Position numbers and translations under genes: made by a program. Of a stretch of DNA of 64,000 nucleotides, positions 24,223 to 36,400 are shown piece after piece. Numbering within the stretch: the stretch's first letter is position 1; the number at the start of each line of letters is the position of its first letter. The notes under the pieces are model-generated. The model was given only the letters and a program-made list of their open reading frames with translations, did no database searches and was not told where the DNA came from. The DNA comes from Clostridia bacterium (lineage in GTDB: Bacteria > Bacillota > Clostridia > Christensenellales > Borkfalkiaceae), in NCBI GenBank assembly GCA_017504165.1, contig JAFVRR010000001.1, positions 1 through 64,000 on the forward strand. The letters are read 5' to 3'.

Positions 24223-27200
24223 TTAATTAAGTTGTGGTAAACTTGCCCATACAGGATAACCGTTTGTAGTATCCCAGTAAGGTGATGACTTAAAGTAATT
24301 TAAACTATTGCCGACACCATTTGCAAACGCCGTGTTGTCGTTAAACGCAAGTATAGTGTTTCTATATTGAACGGTATATGAAATATCACTTGCTACGCCC
24401 ACGTCTAAGTTAACGAATCCGTTATAGAATGCCTTAATTCCGTCAAGCGTTGCATTGTTTGCAAAGCCGAATACTTTAGTTGGAGCGTAAGTTTTGTTAT
24501 AAGTAAGCAAATACTTACTTCCGTCTGTATTAAAGTTATAATATCTACAACCGTTATTGTTGTTTAACTTAACCGTACCCGTCTTATACATAAGTGGATA
24601 TTTAGAAATAGTGTAAATTCTATTAAGCGTAGGTCTACCGCTCATAAGATAAGCGTAAGCGTCGTTTCCCGCGGTATAAATACCAACGCTTGAAGTAATT
24701 TCAGTAGTACCTTCGTATACTTTTCCGCCTTCTACTTTAACGGTAGGAGCATCTTGCCAATCTAAAACTACGCTTGTAATTAAGAAGGTAAAGCCCGTGG
24801 TTGCTTGCTCGTAAATACCTTTTGGCATTGTAGTATCACTTGAATACTTAACGTAGATATTTTCCGTTCTCACGCCTGGGTAAGTTTTAGCGGTAATCCA
24901 CGCTGGGTTATCCGCTCTACCAGCCGCAACAGAGCCTGTCTTAACCACGTAAGCAAGTACGGGAGCGTTAGACGCGTCTACGTTATATAAAGCAAAGTTT
25001 CTAACGATAGCAAGTAATCCAACTGAAGAGAACATACCGTATTTGTTAACTTTAAGGTTAGAAATTGTATAACCTTTACCGTCGAATACGCCGTTGAAGT
25101 TTGCAACGTAACCGTCGGTTGAATAAGAGTAGGTGTGGTTGATCGCAATAGTTTCATCAACGCTTGTTGTTGAAACGTCGTCTTTAACTTCGATATTGTT
25201 GCCAAGTACGTAGTAACCGTAGTTTGCAGTTTTATCAGTTACCTTAAACGTTTCCAAATCGCCTTGAGTTTTTATAACTTTTGAAACGAATTCTACGTTT
25301 TTAAGAGTGTAATTATTACCTTCAGTTGTAGAAACTAATACGGTAGCGCCGTTAAAGTCGCCGTCGTCTATAATTTCAAAGCCAACTTCCGCACCCGCGT
25401 TTTCGCCTGTTTTAACGAATAATTTATATCCGCTAACACCGTCGTTTAAGTTGTATGCGGTAGTTCTATTAGTAATTTCTAAACCTTCTACTAATCCGTT
25501 GTTTACGGTAAGGGAATAATTTCCCTCACCGTAACTTACGGTTGCGCTATTGATAGTGCCTTTAATTTCAGTAGTTTCAAATTTACCGGTCGATGCGTCT
25601 AAATACACAAGGTCGGTTATTTCTTTAGTGCTAGTGATTATAGCGTTGTAACTACTAGATACCTTAAAGCCGTTAATTTCTTGCTCAACGTTGATTGTAA
25701 CGTTAAACGTTTCAGGTAAAATAACGCCCGATTTAATTTTTACGGTGTTTCCTAAAACTTCTAAATAATTACTATTAGAAAGTTCAATTAAAACGTTTCC
25801 GTCAATAACTTTACCGTCTTTAAAGCCAAAAGTATAAACGTCTGTAAGTTCATCAAATACTACTTCGCTTACATCTTCGCCCGCGTTGTCTAGCGCTACG
25901 CCTTTAATTATATCTTTATACGTTCCTTTATAGAAAACTGCGCCGTTTGATACAATAAACATATCGCTATTGAACTTATTAAGTGAAGTCTTATCAGTTT
26001 TACTATCGCTAGCAAACGCAGTATAGTCGTCGTAACGCCTAATTACTATGTTGTTGTCACCCGAATAGTTTTCAGGTTTAATAAGCGTCGCGTTACCGTC
26101 GCCGTCCACATAATAATATTCTGGGAAGTAGAAGTTAGTTGATTGTTTAGTAGTTATAACTTTTGCCGTATCTTTATCGCCATAGGCTACCGCGTATTCG
26201 TTATGAGCGCTCTTACCAGTCATTCTAAATACTTGGTTGTTACCAGTTACGTCTTTAGAAATAACGATGATATTTTCAAACGCATTTGCTTTAGCCGATT
26301 TATAACTTGCGCCACCACTATAAGCGTGTTCGTTAGCGTAGTATGTTAAGATAGGTTGCGCGCCGTAAGTTTCGTAGTTAGATGAAGTGATATTTGCCTC
26401 AATTACGATATTTCTAAATGTAGTACGCGCATTTAACACAGCGCCGGTTAACATAGATTTTCTTCTATAAGCGTTACCGTTGTAACTAATTTCGCCAAGA
26501 GTTATATATAAGTTTTCAAACGTTGCGCCACCGTCTGCCCACGCGCTACCTAACGAATCGGAATATGCAAGAACCGCCATAGGACTCATTCCGTTTACCG
26601 TAGCAGATGGGAAGTTATAGCCGATAATTGCTAAGTTTTTGATAGTAGCAGTCTTTGCTATTTGACCAAACACGCCCGCACCGTTAGTAGCAGATACGTT
26701 TTTAATAGCGTAGCCTTGACCGTCGAAGTAACCTGTAAACGGTCTATCTTTAGCGTAAGTTGGGCTTGTTACTTGATTTTCTGCTACGTGATTGATAGTT
26801 TCGCCCGTAAAGTCTAAGTCTTTACCTAAAAGGTAATAACCGTCGTTATAAAGGTCGCCTTGAGTGTAGCCTTCTACTGCGATTTCCGCCGATAAATCAC
26901 CAATTTCAAAGGACTGTTTAAATTCTTTAACGCTTGTGATATATTCGGTAACTAATTTAAGTGAAAGCACGTCGTAATCGTTGTTGTTATAGTACACTAT
27001 AAAGATTACGTCTTCGCCTAAATCTTCAGTTAAAGTTGGAAGATTAACAACTAAGTTATTTTCCACAACTTCAAATGCAATTTCGCTTGAATAGTAAACT
27101 TTAGATACGTTTGAAAGGTCTAAACCGTCAACGATAAACGTACCGTCTTCTTCAACGTAACCCGTTTTGTCGATTTCTTCAATGAGAAGTTGAGCGTAAA

Positions 27201-30200
27201 CTACAAGTTCTTTTTCGTAGAGTTTACCGCCGATAGTTTGAGAAACTTTAACTATAATTTCTTCTTTAACGATAGGTAAACTTGCGCCTTGTTTAACTTT
27301 TAATACGTTGCCGTCTACTTCGATATAAGCGTTATCTTCAACAGTTACGGTAGGAGTACCGGTAATTTCCGTTTCCCCTTTAAACGTTACCGTAAACTTA
27401 TCGCTAGCGTTGTCGAATAAAACTTCGTAAACTTCGCCGTTTTCATCGCTAACTTTTACGTCGATTGACGCCTCAACCGCTGATTTCCATACAGGAGCGC
27501 CACTAGTTACGTCCCAATATCCGTTAAATGAAGATAAATCTTTATTAGCGGATTTTAATGCGTCAACACTTGCGTATTGTTCACTTCTTATATCTACGAT
27601 ATAACTGAACGCATTAACGTCTGCGCCCGCGTCTTTAACGGTTTTTGTTACACCGCTAGGAGCAACACCGTTTCTAGCAATACCCCAAACTTGACCGATA
27701 GTCGTAGTTTTTGAAAGCCTATCCGCATAACCGTCAGTACCGTTATAAAGATATACGTCTTGTGGAGTAAGCGCTACGTTTCTATACGTAAGTGGATATG
27801 AAGTAATATAGTAGTTGTTTGTAAAGTTAGGTTGTTGACGAGCGTTAAAGCCAAACGCCTTATCGGTAGTTGACGCTTGTAAAATACCGATTGCGCCCTC
27901 AACGAGTTTGCCGTCTTCGTAAACTTTACCGCCGTTTACCGTTACGGTAGGAGCGTTTTCAAAATCTACTACGATATTGTTCATTTCGTAAAGGTGGTTA
28001 TTTTCAAAGTTTGAAATTAAACCTTTTACGCTCGTAGAGCCGTTTGCAAGTTTAACGAAAATATTGCTAAATTGCATATACGGATACATTTTATCGCCCG
28101 CTTTATCGTATTTAATGCCGTTATTTTCCGTTTCTACGTAAGTAAGTGACGGAAGTTTAGCCCTAATCGCAAGAATTGGAGAATTAACCGCTTTAACGTT
28201 ATATAAACCAACGTTTCTTACAACCGCGCTATAGTCAAACGCGCCGAATAAACCGCCTTCGTTATCAGTTAAGTCAAGATTAGAAATCGTATAACCTTTA
28301 CCGTCGAAAATACCATTGAACGAATAAGATAATCTATTAGCCGTATTTACTAAACTTGCGTGTGAGTGAACGTAATCTTCAGCGTTTATATTTCCGCCTA
28401 AAATTACGTAGTCCGCTTTGTTTCCTGAATTAGCGTCGATTGATAAATATTTTAAATCTTCAGTAGTAACTAATACTTTTGATACGAATTCAATGTTAGT
28501 AAACTTATAGACGTCGTTAGTCGTTTCAACGTAAACGGTCGTACCGTTAAATTCGCCGTCGGTCGAGCCGATAACGAAAGAGTTTTCGCTAAGTTTTACC
28601 TTTAAAGCAAGGTCGGCGTTACCCGTGTTTGCATTTCTTACTACCGCATTGACTACCATTCCGTTTTCAACCGTAGCAGGGCAAATTACACCGTTATCGT
28701 CAACTACGGTAAACGTAGTTACGTCGCCATCGAGTTTACTATATAAAAGTTTACCCGAATTTGCTTCGAATACTACCCTATCTTCGATAGATTCGATTGC
28801 TTTAGCAACTCTTATAACTTTAGTTTTAACGTAATTAATACCGTTAATAGTTTGAGATGCGGTAACTACGTATTCGTGAGGCACTGTAGGGATAGTTGCG
28901 CCAGCCTTAATTTTAAGGACGTTGCCCGAAACTTCAATATAATCGTTTTCCTCAATAGTAACGGTTGGCGTACCGCTTAAACTACCGCCATCTTTAAAGA
29001 GTACGGTAAATTTATCAGTTTGTTCGTCGAATACTACTTCGTCTACGTAATTATTGTTAGAATCGTAGAAACCCGCGTCGATTTGAGTATTGTAAAGGGC
29101 TTTGAAGTAAGGAACGCCGTTTGAAATCATCCAATACTTACTATCAAAGTTATCCCACTTAGTTTCCCCTTGATTTTCTTCTTCTGCCGATAATTGTTCG
29201 TAACTATCGTATCTATAAACGTTATTAAATCTCACGTTGAAGAAGAAACGCTTAATATTATAAGGGTCGTTATCGCTAGAATATGATGGGTAAGCGTCGA
29301 CAACAGGAGCGTCGTCTTTAATTTCGTTGCCCCACAAGTCAACAGTTTCGTTTTTAGCATAACCGATTGCAGTCACACGGGTTGCCATATTTCCGTCAGG
29401 GTTAATATTGCTATTAAAGGTCGACGGCAAATTAAACGTAGATACGTCGGTTGCGTTTAAAGTTAAGTTAGAGTAATTAAGAATTGGTAATTTAGAGAAT
29501 ACGTAAACGTCCTTCCAAGTGCCGTCGTTAACCGTGTTAAAACCGCTATTTCTATAAATGTTACCTGCAAACGAAGAGTATTCCGCCTTAGAGCCGTTGT
29601 GACCAAGCGTAAAGTTAGGCGTACCGTCGTCGTTAAGACCCATATTGTCGTTAGACGCAAGGTAGTCAACTACAATCGCTTTATAGTTGTTCTTATCACC
29701 CATTGCGTTGGTTATTCCCTTTGGCGTCTTAGTATCTTTACTTACGTTAATATATACGTTTTCAATCGTGTGTCCGTTCGTTGCGGATTGCGCAATGAAA
29801 TAACATTGAGTTGAAGATAAATTGTACAACGCAAAGTTTCTAAGAACTGCGCTTGCGCCGATAGCACCGAATAAACTTTCGCCGTAATCCGCGCCCGTCT
29901 TTTGAAGAGTTACGTTTTTAATTACGTGACCATTACCTTCAAATAAGCCGAAAAATCCCGCTTTTGCTAATAATTCTTCATCGTGGTCGAAAGTAAGACC
30001 GCTTGCGTCTATATCATTTAATAATTCGCAGTAACCCGTAAGTTTCTTTTCTTTATTTACTACTAATAAAAGTAAATCGTCAGGTGTAGAGAATAATTGA
30101 CCGTAAGTTTCTAAATTTATAATATATCTTTCGGTAGTAGTACCTAAAATAATTTTAGCACTACCCGCCATATCGTCGTCAGAAGACTTAATATCGTAAA

Positions 30201-31335
30201 CGCAATCGCCACTAAAGGTAAGAGGTTTTATACTGCCGTCTTCCATATATTGATACGCGTCGTGTATAGCCTTATTAGGTTCAAAGAACTTTTCTACTAA
30301 AGTAGTATCTTTAAGACCTTGACTAACGTCTTTGAACATACCGGAGAAAGTAGAGAATTTTAAAACTTCTTCTTCAATTTCTACTATAGGACGTTCTACT
30401 TTAATTTTGAAAGTATCGCCGTAAGATTCGCCGTTATAGTTAATACTTACTTTAGCGATAGTTTCGCCGTAGCCTTTAGATTGAATTTTATTACCGCTAT
30501 ATGATGCGATAGCGCCGTCTTCAATCGAAACGCTAACGTTTCCCGAATAACTTTCGCCGTTAACAGTTGCCGTTAAAGCGTACGCCTTAGATACGTCGTA
30601 ACTCTTTCCGTAGAAAGAATTTCTAGTAAATAAGTTTACGTCTTCAAGCGGAGTGCCGTTAGCAAGGAAAATTACGCTGTTTATAACTTTTACCTTAAAC
30701 GTATTAGTTAAAGTTTTATAATCGGCAGTTGTTTTATTTCTCCAAGTCGCTTTAATAACTATAAAAGTTTCGCCAATTGATTTAGCGACAAATTCGCCCT
30801 TTTCGTCAACTTCTACGATAGTATCGTCAAGCGAACTAAATTCGTAACTAGCATCGTAAAACGCCAAGTTATTAAATGAAATAAACGGAGTTACTTTAAG
30901 AGTATCGTTTAAAGCAATTTGAGTAATTTCTTGTAAACCGCCTTCAATTTCAAGGAAAGGAACGTAAGATGCAAACCCTACCGCTACGTTACAAGTAGCC
31001 GTTTTAGATTTCGTTCCATTCCCGTAAGTTGCGGTAATTACCGCCGTGCCTTCGCCGTAAGCGGTAATTTTACCACTGTTATCAACTATTACAACGCTAT
31101 CGTCACTAGACGAAAAAGATAAACTGTATCCGTCTAAGTTGTTAACTTGAGCGGAAATATATTTAACTTCGCCTACGGTTAACGATAATTCTTGAACGTC
31201 AAGCGAAAGCGTAGCCTCAACTTCGGGAGCAGGTGGAAGAGTTTCCACTATAGGCCCGTCGCTATTTCCACCGCAAGAACAACCTAAAAGTAAAGTCATA
31301 CATAACGTCATTATTAAAATTAAAATCTTTTTCAT
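24223..31335 (-). CDS. Giant Big2/GLUG-repeat surface lipoprotein
   Basis: The 2370-residue protein has a lipoprotein signal (MKKILILIMTLCMTLLLGCS; Cys about 19). Two or three bacterial Ig-like domains follow (about 40-320; Big2 pattern GKITAYGEGTAVITATY). The rest is built of repeated GLUG-type units near residues 465, 1025, 1545 and 2080 (for example GLFEGNGHVIKNVTL, NGIFDGKGYTISNLDLTD, GYFDGQGYAIKNV), alternating with Ig-like stretches. Such repeats make long beta-helices typical of surface adhesins and polysaccharide-binding proteins. It follows the DUF4838 gene by 4 bases and probably stands on the outer membrane face attached by lipid. Substrate is unknown. Confidence 0.82.
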   Translation of the reverse strand: MKKILILIMTLCMTLLLGCSCGGNSDGPIVETLPPAPEVEATLSLDVQELSLTVGEVKYISAQVNNLDGYSLSFSSSDDSVVIVDNSGKITAYGEGTAVITATYGNGTKSKTATCNVAVGFASYVPFLEIEGGLQEITQIALNDTLKVTPFISFNNLAFYDASYEFSSLDDTIVEVDEKGEFVAKSIGETFIVIKATWRNKTTADYKTLTNTFKVKVINSVIFLANGTPLEDVNLFTRNSFYGKSYDVSKAYALTATVNGESYSGNVSVSIEDGAIASYSGNKIQSKGYGETIAKVSINYNGESYGDTFKIKVERPIVEIEEEVLKFSTFSGMFKDVSQGLKDTTLVEKFFEPNKAIHDAYQYMEDGSIKPLTFSGDCVYDIKSSDDDMAGSAKIILGTTTERYIINLETYGQLFSTPDDLLLLVVNKEKKLTGYCELLNDIDASGLTFDHDEELLAKAGFFGLFEGNGHVIKNVTLQKTGADYGESLFGAIGASAVLRNFALYNLSSTQCYFIAQSATNGHTIENVYINVSKDTKTPKGITNAMGDKNNYKAIVVDYLASNDNMGLNDDGTPNFTLGHNGSKAEYSSFAGNIYRNSGFNTVNDGTWKDVYVFSKLPILNYSNLTLNATDVSTFNLPSTFNSNINPDGNMATRVTAIGYAKNETVDLWGNEIKDDAPVVDAYPSYSSDNDPYNIKRFFFNVRFNNVYRYDSYEQLSAEEENQGETKWDNFDSKYWMISNGVPYFKALYNTQIDAGFYDSNNNYVDEVVFDEQTDKFTVLFKDGGSLSGTPTVTIEENDYIEVSGNVLKIKAGATIPTVPHEYVVTASQTINGINYVKTKVIRVAKAIESIEDRVVFEANSGKLLYSKLDGDVTTFTVVDDNGVICPATVENGMVVNAVVRNANTGNADLALKVKLSENSFVIGSTDGEFNGTTVYVETTNDVYKFTNIEFVSKVLVTTEDLKYLSIDANSGNKADYVILGGNINAEDYVHSHASLVNTANRLSYSFNGIFDGKGYTISNLDLTDNEGGLFGAFDYSAVVRNVGLYNVKAVNSPILAIRAKLPSLTYVETENNGIKYDKAGDKMYPYMQFSNIFVKLANGSTSVKGLISNFENNHLYEMNNIVVDFENAPTVTVNGGKVYEDGKLVEGAIGILQASTTDKAFGFNARQQPNFTNNYYITSYPLTYRNVALTPQDVYLYNGTDGYADRLSKTTTIGQVWGIARNGVAPSGVTKTVKDAGADVNAFSYIVDIRSEQYASVDALKSANKDLSSFNGYWDVTSGAPVWKSAVEASIDVKVSDENGEVYEVLFDNASDKFTVTFKGETEITGTPTVTVEDNAYIEVDGNVLKVKQGASLPIVKEEIIVKVSQTIGGKLYEKELVVYAQLLIEEIDKTGYVEEDGTFIVDGLDLSNVSKVYYSSEIAFEVVENNLVVNLPTLTEDLGEDVIFIVYYNNNDYDVLSLKLVTEYITSVKEFKQSFEIGDLSAEIAVEGYTQGDLYNDGYYLLGKDLDFTGETINHVAENQVTSPTYAKDRPFTGYFDGQGYAIKNVSATNGAGVFGQIAKTATIKNLAIIGYNFPSATVNGMSPMAVLAYSDSLGSAWADGGATFENLYITLGEISYNGNAYRRKSMLTGAVLNARTTFRNIVIEANITSSNYETYGAQPILTYYANEHAYSGGASYKSAKANAFENIIVISKDVTGNNQVFRMTGKSAHNEYAVAYGDKDTAKVITTKQSTNFYFPEYYYVDGDGNATLIKPENYSGDNNIVIRRYDDYTAFASDSKTDKTSLNKFNSDMFIVSNGAVFYKGTYKDIIKGVALDNAGEDVSEVVFDELTDVYTFGFKDGKVIDGNVLIELSNSNYLEVLGNTVKIKSGVILPETFNVTINVEQEINGFKVSSSYNAIITSTKEITDLVYLDASTGKFETTEIKGTINSATVSYGEGNYSLTVNNGLVEGLEITNRTTAYNLNDGVSGYKLFVKTGENAGAEVGFEIIDDGDFNGATVLVSTTEGNNYTLKNVEFVSKVIKTQGDLETFKVTDKTANYGYYVLGNNIEVKDDVSTTSVDETIAINHTYSYSTDGYVANFNGVFDGKGYTISNLKVNKYGMFSSVGLLAIVRNFALYNVDASNAPVLAYVVKTGSVAAGRADNPAWITAKTYPGVRTENIYVKYSSDTTMPKGIYEQATTGFTFLITSVVLDWQDAPTVKVEGGKVYEGTTEITSSVGIYTAGNDAYAYLMSGRPTLNRIYTISKYPLMYKTGTVKLNNNNGCRYYNFNTDGSKYLLTYNKTYAPTKVFGFANNATLDGIKAFYNGFVNLDVGVASDISYTVQYRNTILAFNDNTAFANGVGNSLNYFKSSPYWDTTNGYPVWASLPQLN

Positions 31336-31339
31336 AATC

Positions 31340-33409
31340 TTAATCTCCTAAATCAATGCCGAATAACGATGACATCATAACCGTATTTTGTTCTACGTAA
31401 CAAATATCGCTGTAATTTAAAATTTCAACCATTTTTTGTTTGTATTCGTACAACTTTTCCGCGCTAACTTGGGTAGCAACGCCACCGACAGAACTAGCGT
31501 GTTGAGTTAAAATGAAGAATAATGGAGCAGAATATTCAAAGCCTATTCTAGACCTTAAAAGGTGATATAATCCGTTGTTTGTTGTTTTATACTTTTCAAT
31601 TTCAGAGTACGCTTTTTCGTACATATTGCAAAGTGGAAGTAAGAAACCTTGATATGGATACATATCTTGATAGATAACTGAAGAAGTACTTTCGTTAGTT
31701 CTATCGTCTTGACCTAAGAAGTGGTCGTATCTTCTCATAGTATTAAAGATTTCCTTCATAGTTTCAGACGCGTCTAAGAACATTGCATCAAAGTACTTAT
31801 CAATCATTTCAGGAATACTTCTATTGCAATCCCACATTAAGTTACTGTAAACGTATTCGTGTAAAGAGTGGAAAGTATTCATTTCAGGACCACGAGTGCC
31901 TTGGTTGTAAATCATATTAGCGCCTTTAACTAAAAGCATTTTATAAAGGTCGTTATTATGCCCTGCTAAATAGTCGAAATAGTCTGGATAGCATTTATAG
32001 TTCATTTGATAAAGCCAAATTTGAAGGTTAGACGCGATTTCGCCCCAAGCCTCTACTTGGAATTTGTGGCTTGCCCTTTCTTCGTCGTAATAGTCACAAA
32101 GCGGTTGACCACCTAAACAAAGGTAAACGCCAACGTTGTCAGGCATAACTAAATCTTCAGACGCAAGGTCAAAAGTACCGTCTTCGTGCTTAATAACCGG
32201 TGGGTCGTTAACGCCTGAGCCGTAAGCGAAGAAGTATAATACGAAGTCGTCACGCCTATAATATTCGTTTTCAGGCTGTAACATCCATTCTTCAACAAGT
32301 TCCATAATTTCAGCAGTTACCCTTAACATTTCGCCCGCATAAGTACCGCCGTCCGCATCTTTTTGTTCGATACAGGTATCGCAAGTACACATGTGACCGC
32401 CGTCTTCGTGAGTAAACGTCATTCTATCGTAGTAAGGATATTCCGAAGGTGGATATTTAGTTAAAGAATAAATAACCTTGTCTGCGCAATGTCTAATTAA
32501 CGCGTCTCTCGCCTCTTGGTTACCACGGCAAGTATAGCAAAGTTGAGTACCGTTAGTGCCGAACCATTCAGCGTATGCAGTACCGTTTTCCAACGCGTCG
32601 CGCACGTATTCTTCAGAATTGTGGATATTCATTTGTCCACTTCTGCCGTCCATATAGCAAAATGCAGGCATATAGAGTTGGTTTGTGTTAATTTCTCTAT
32701 AACGGTTTGCTAAGTTTTGACCGTCACGAACGGTTAAGCCCGCGTCAAGTTCATAATCTCTTATTCCTTGTTCGATAGCAAACGCGTTACCTCTTGAACG
32801 AGTTTTAGTATCGGGAATATCAGTTAAATCAAAGTTTTTAAGATTTGCGTTTTTAACGCCAGTATCTAAATTCCAACAGTTACGATAGAAAAATTCCCAA
32901 TTAAAGTAAACGGTCATAAAATCGTAAACACCGTATAAAACACCGCGGTCAGTACCACCTAAAATATAAATGGTTTCGCCACTAGTTATAATTCTAATGC
33001 CGTCGCGAGTAAGGTAATTTTTATCGTAAGTTAATCCCGAATTTTTAAAAAGCGTAGTATCGCCAAGCGAAATATATTTACCGCCCGGGGTTAAGCCGTC
33101 CGCATTGTCGCTTAACGTATTAATTGTGATATCGGTTGCCATTTTAAAGATATCTACAAATTCCGTCTTTGCATTATTTAAATAGTTTGACGCATTTGTT
33201 GGAACGATTAAAGTATATTCAGTAACACCGTCTTTTACAAGGTATTTACCTTCTATATCGGGTGCAGTAAATTCGTGAACGCCTTTATAATCGTAGCGGA
33301 ATTGTTCTTTAATTTCATTTTCCGCCTTATCTTCGCCACAAGCAACAAGACCCGTTACGCTTAAAGTTACCATAAGGAAAGATAATATTAATTTTTTAAA
33401 TAATTTCAT
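31340..33409 (-). CDS. DUF4838 lipoprotein, glycosidase-like
   Basis: The 689-residue protein has a lipobox LVAC at about 21-24. The N-terminal part (about 60-190) contains GTDRGVLYGVYDFMTVYF, the hallmark lead-in of DUF4838 and GH115/GH20-type N-terminal domains. The central domain (about 195-600) has THEDGGHMCTCDTC and WLYQMNYKCYPDY. DUF4838 proteins are thought to be glycoside-hydrolase-related, but catalytic residues are not established here. It is translationally tight with its neighbours (12-base and 4-base gaps), so it belongs to the importer/surface operon and is the only enzyme-like member. Confidence 0.8.
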   Translation of the reverse strand: MKLFKKLILSFLMVTLSVTGLVACGEDKAENEIKEQFRYDYKGVHEFTAPDIEGKYLVKDGVTEYTLIVPTNASNYLNNAKTEFVDIFKMATDITINTLSDNADGLTPGGKYISLGDTTLFKNSGLTYDKNYLTRDGIRIITSGETIYILGGTDRGVLYGVYDFMTVYFNWEFFYRNCWNLDTGVKNANLKNFDLTDIPDTKTRSRGNAFAIEQGIRDYELDAGLTVRDGQNLANRYREINTNQLYMPAFCYMDGRSGQMNIHNSEEYVRDALENGTAYAEWFGTNGTQLCYTCRGNQEARDALIRHCADKVIYSLTKYPPSEYPYYDRMTFTHEDGGHMCTCDTCIEQKDADGGTYAGEMLRVTAEIMELVEEWMLQPENEYYRRDDFVLYFFAYGSGVNDPPVIKHEDGTFDLASEDLVMPDNVGVYLCLGGQPLCDYYDEERASHKFQVEAWGEIASNLQIWLYQMNYKCYPDYFDYLAGHNNDLYKMLLVKGANMIYNQGTRGPEMNTFHSLHEYVYSNLMWDCNRSIPEMIDKYFDAMFLDASETMKEIFNTMRRYDHFLGQDDRTNESTSSVIYQDMYPYQGFLLPLCNMYEKAYSEIEKYKTTNNGLYHLLRSRIGFEYSAPLFFILTQHASSVGGVATQVSAEKLYEYKQKMVEILNYSDICYVEQNTVMMSSLFGIDLGD

Positions 33410-33421
33410 AATAAGCCCTCC

Positions 33422-36400
33422 TTAGATAATCTCGAGTTTAAGTCGTTTAATAGCAAAGTTGCCGTGAACGTCTCTTGCTATAACTTCAAAGTAGTATTCG
33501 CCTTTAGTTAAAATAGTGAACGATCCGTCTTCAGTATCGTCGATATAGTTTTTGTAACTTGCGTCGTAACATCTATATAAGTTGCCGTACGCTTTATATT
33601 CAGATTCGTCTGTTACTATATACTCTATTTTAATTTTTTGACCTACTTTATATTTAAGTAAAGTAGTTTCGTCATAGCCTTCTTTGAAGGAAATTTCAGG
33701 TTTGTTAGTGTCTACTACCGAAATTTCGTAAGTTAACGATACTTTTTCTCCTTCAATATCGTAAATAACGTATTTTACATAGTAAGTGTCGTATTCAAAA
33801 CATTCTATTTGATAGTCTGTAAACAAATCGCAAGAAGAAAGGTCGTTTCCGTTTACGTCTAATACCGTTTTGCCCGATTTACTTACTACCGAGAATGATG
33901 ATTTTTTAACGTCAATACCCGTCAATACGTCCGCCATTGTAGGAGCGTAGATATTAACCTTGTCGCCAATTCTATAGTGACCTTGAGGGTCTCTTATAAA
34001 TACGATAGGGAATTGATTGTCTTTGTATTTATTGCCGACTAAAGTTTGGTTAGAAACTTGAGATACTACGATTTTAGCATTGCCTTCAATATCTAATAAT
34101 TCGATATCAAGATTAACTAGTTCGTCAGTTAAGTTGAGGTCTAAATTGAACTTATCAGAACTACCAATTCTTAAAACACGCTCGTTATAGTCGTAAGCGA
34201 TTTTCTTTTGAGTTCCGTCGTAGTTTAAGTTGAACGCTTTAAGGTCGTTTCTAACTCCGTCGATATACAAGTACATTTTACCCTTTTCGTTAACGATTTT
34301 AAGTTCTATTTTACTATCTAAATCGTAAACGCTAGTTAAAGTTAACTTAAGACCTTTAATGCTCATACCCTCTTCTTTTGGAAGTTTGTAGATTAAAGTA
34401 AAGTCTTTATAAGGGATTGCGGAAATAAAGGATAAAGTATTGTTTCCGCTAGTTGTAATAGATTCGTAAGTGATATCTTTTAACGCCTTGCCTGTTTCTG
34501 GGTTTTTGTCAAGTGCGTTCCATTTACCTTCGTAGTCGAAGTATTTTTTCATATAGATATCTTTTTCTTCCGAAAGATATCCAGTATCTATAATAGTTGC
34601 AATATTACTCTTAACAACCGCGTCGTTTGCTCTAAATATAAGTTGAGCGGTAGAATTTCCTTTAATTTCAACCGAGTGAATATCTTTGATTGCTACTTCT
34701 TCACCGCCGTCAAAAGAAATATACGCCTTACAGTCAACCGCTTCAGGCTCTCCGTTTTTATAAGTGTACGCCTTAATGTTTTCTAACGCGTAAACGCTAT
34801 TTTTAACTAAATATCTAGGAAGTACCGCCTTATCTATGAAAGAGTAAATCGAAGGGTCTACTTCCGCGTTTACTTTATATTCGTATACGTAGTTAAATAA
34901 CGCGTCGCCGTATTCGTAAGAAATAGTGTATTCTCCTTTAAATTTTGGTTGGAATTCCCTAGTATCTACGTTTACGTTAACCGTTTCTTTTTCGCCTTTT
35001 GCAGTAATTTTTAAAGTCGGCTCAAGCGCGTTTAACGAAGTTAACTCGTATTCAGGTAAAAGGTTTACCGCGCCAACGGTTACTTTATCAAGTTGAGTAG
35101 TTTTTAAAGTTATAGTTTTATCGCTATCGCCAACGACCGGTACAACGCTAAACGTTTTAGCCGTCGTGTTCCCAGATTTGTCGGTAGCGGAATATTCAAT
35201 AGTGTATCTTGCGTTTTCACTAACTTTAAACTTGCCGTCTATTAGCGATACTCTAGATTGGTTAGAGTTGCCGTATCCCTTAAACACCTTAACTTCAACG
35301 TCGCCTTTTAAGTTAACGTCGTAAGCGGTAGCGGTAGGAATAGTAAAGGTATCGCCAAGCGCCACGAAAGCAGTGTCGCCGTAGCCATTGTCGTTAATTT
35401 TAACGATAGGATTACGAGTATCAACGTAACCTTTCTCTAACACTTCTTGATTATTAAACACCGACGCGTCGTCTTTGCCGATAGAAATTACTTCTACCCT
35501 TGCCTCTTCAGCGTAATAATCGCTTACCATAATTTGAAGATAAACTTCACCTGTTGTAAAACCAGAGAATTGTTTATCGCCCCAAATATCTCTATTTTGG
35601 AAGTCTTCTAATAAATGGTCGTATCTACCGTTAGTTTCGTTAGTGTAATAAATTCTATCTTTTTCGTAGTTGTATTTAAATTCAACACCCGATTTAGTCC
35701 ATTTATACCATTTGTTTTTACCAAACTCGAAGTTGCCCGTGCAGTAAAAAGTAGTATTGAACGAACTGTGCCATTCTTCGCCGTCTACGTAAATCAAGTT
35801 GTAATCGCTCTCTTTTTTAGGGCGGTTAGAACATAAAACGTGCCACGGAGTTTGGCTTGATTGAACGTTTAAATATAATTGACCGTTACCCGTATTTCTC
35901 TTTGGATTGATATCAACGTAAATACTAGAATCGTAACAGTCTATAAGTCTAACGGTACAAGTATACGCGTGTGAAGTGAAAATTCCCGTAGTAGAATCGT
36001 AACTACCTAAACGCGGGTCTAATTCGATAATACTTGCAAGGCCGTTAGCATAGTCGGGATCGGCAAGGTCGATAGGCTTATTGTAAATAAAGTTAGCGCC
36101 TTGTCTAAAATTAAGAATCAATCCTTCTTTGCCCGAAACTAAATATTGTGGGTCGGGAATTTCAGGAAGTTCATCCCTATTGTTGTTTGGCCTTAACGGA
36201 GCAGCAGTAGCCGTACTGCCGTTATTGTCGGAAAAACCGTATAAAGAAGAGAATACTTCAAAGTTTTTCGTAGCGGTATTTAATACGCCGTTATCTTCAA
36301 AATAATAACTTATCGTATAAATACCCGTAGTATCAAGTTTAAGTTTGCCAACTTTCATAACTCTACCGTCAGGGTATTTAACGATACCGTCCTTTGCATC

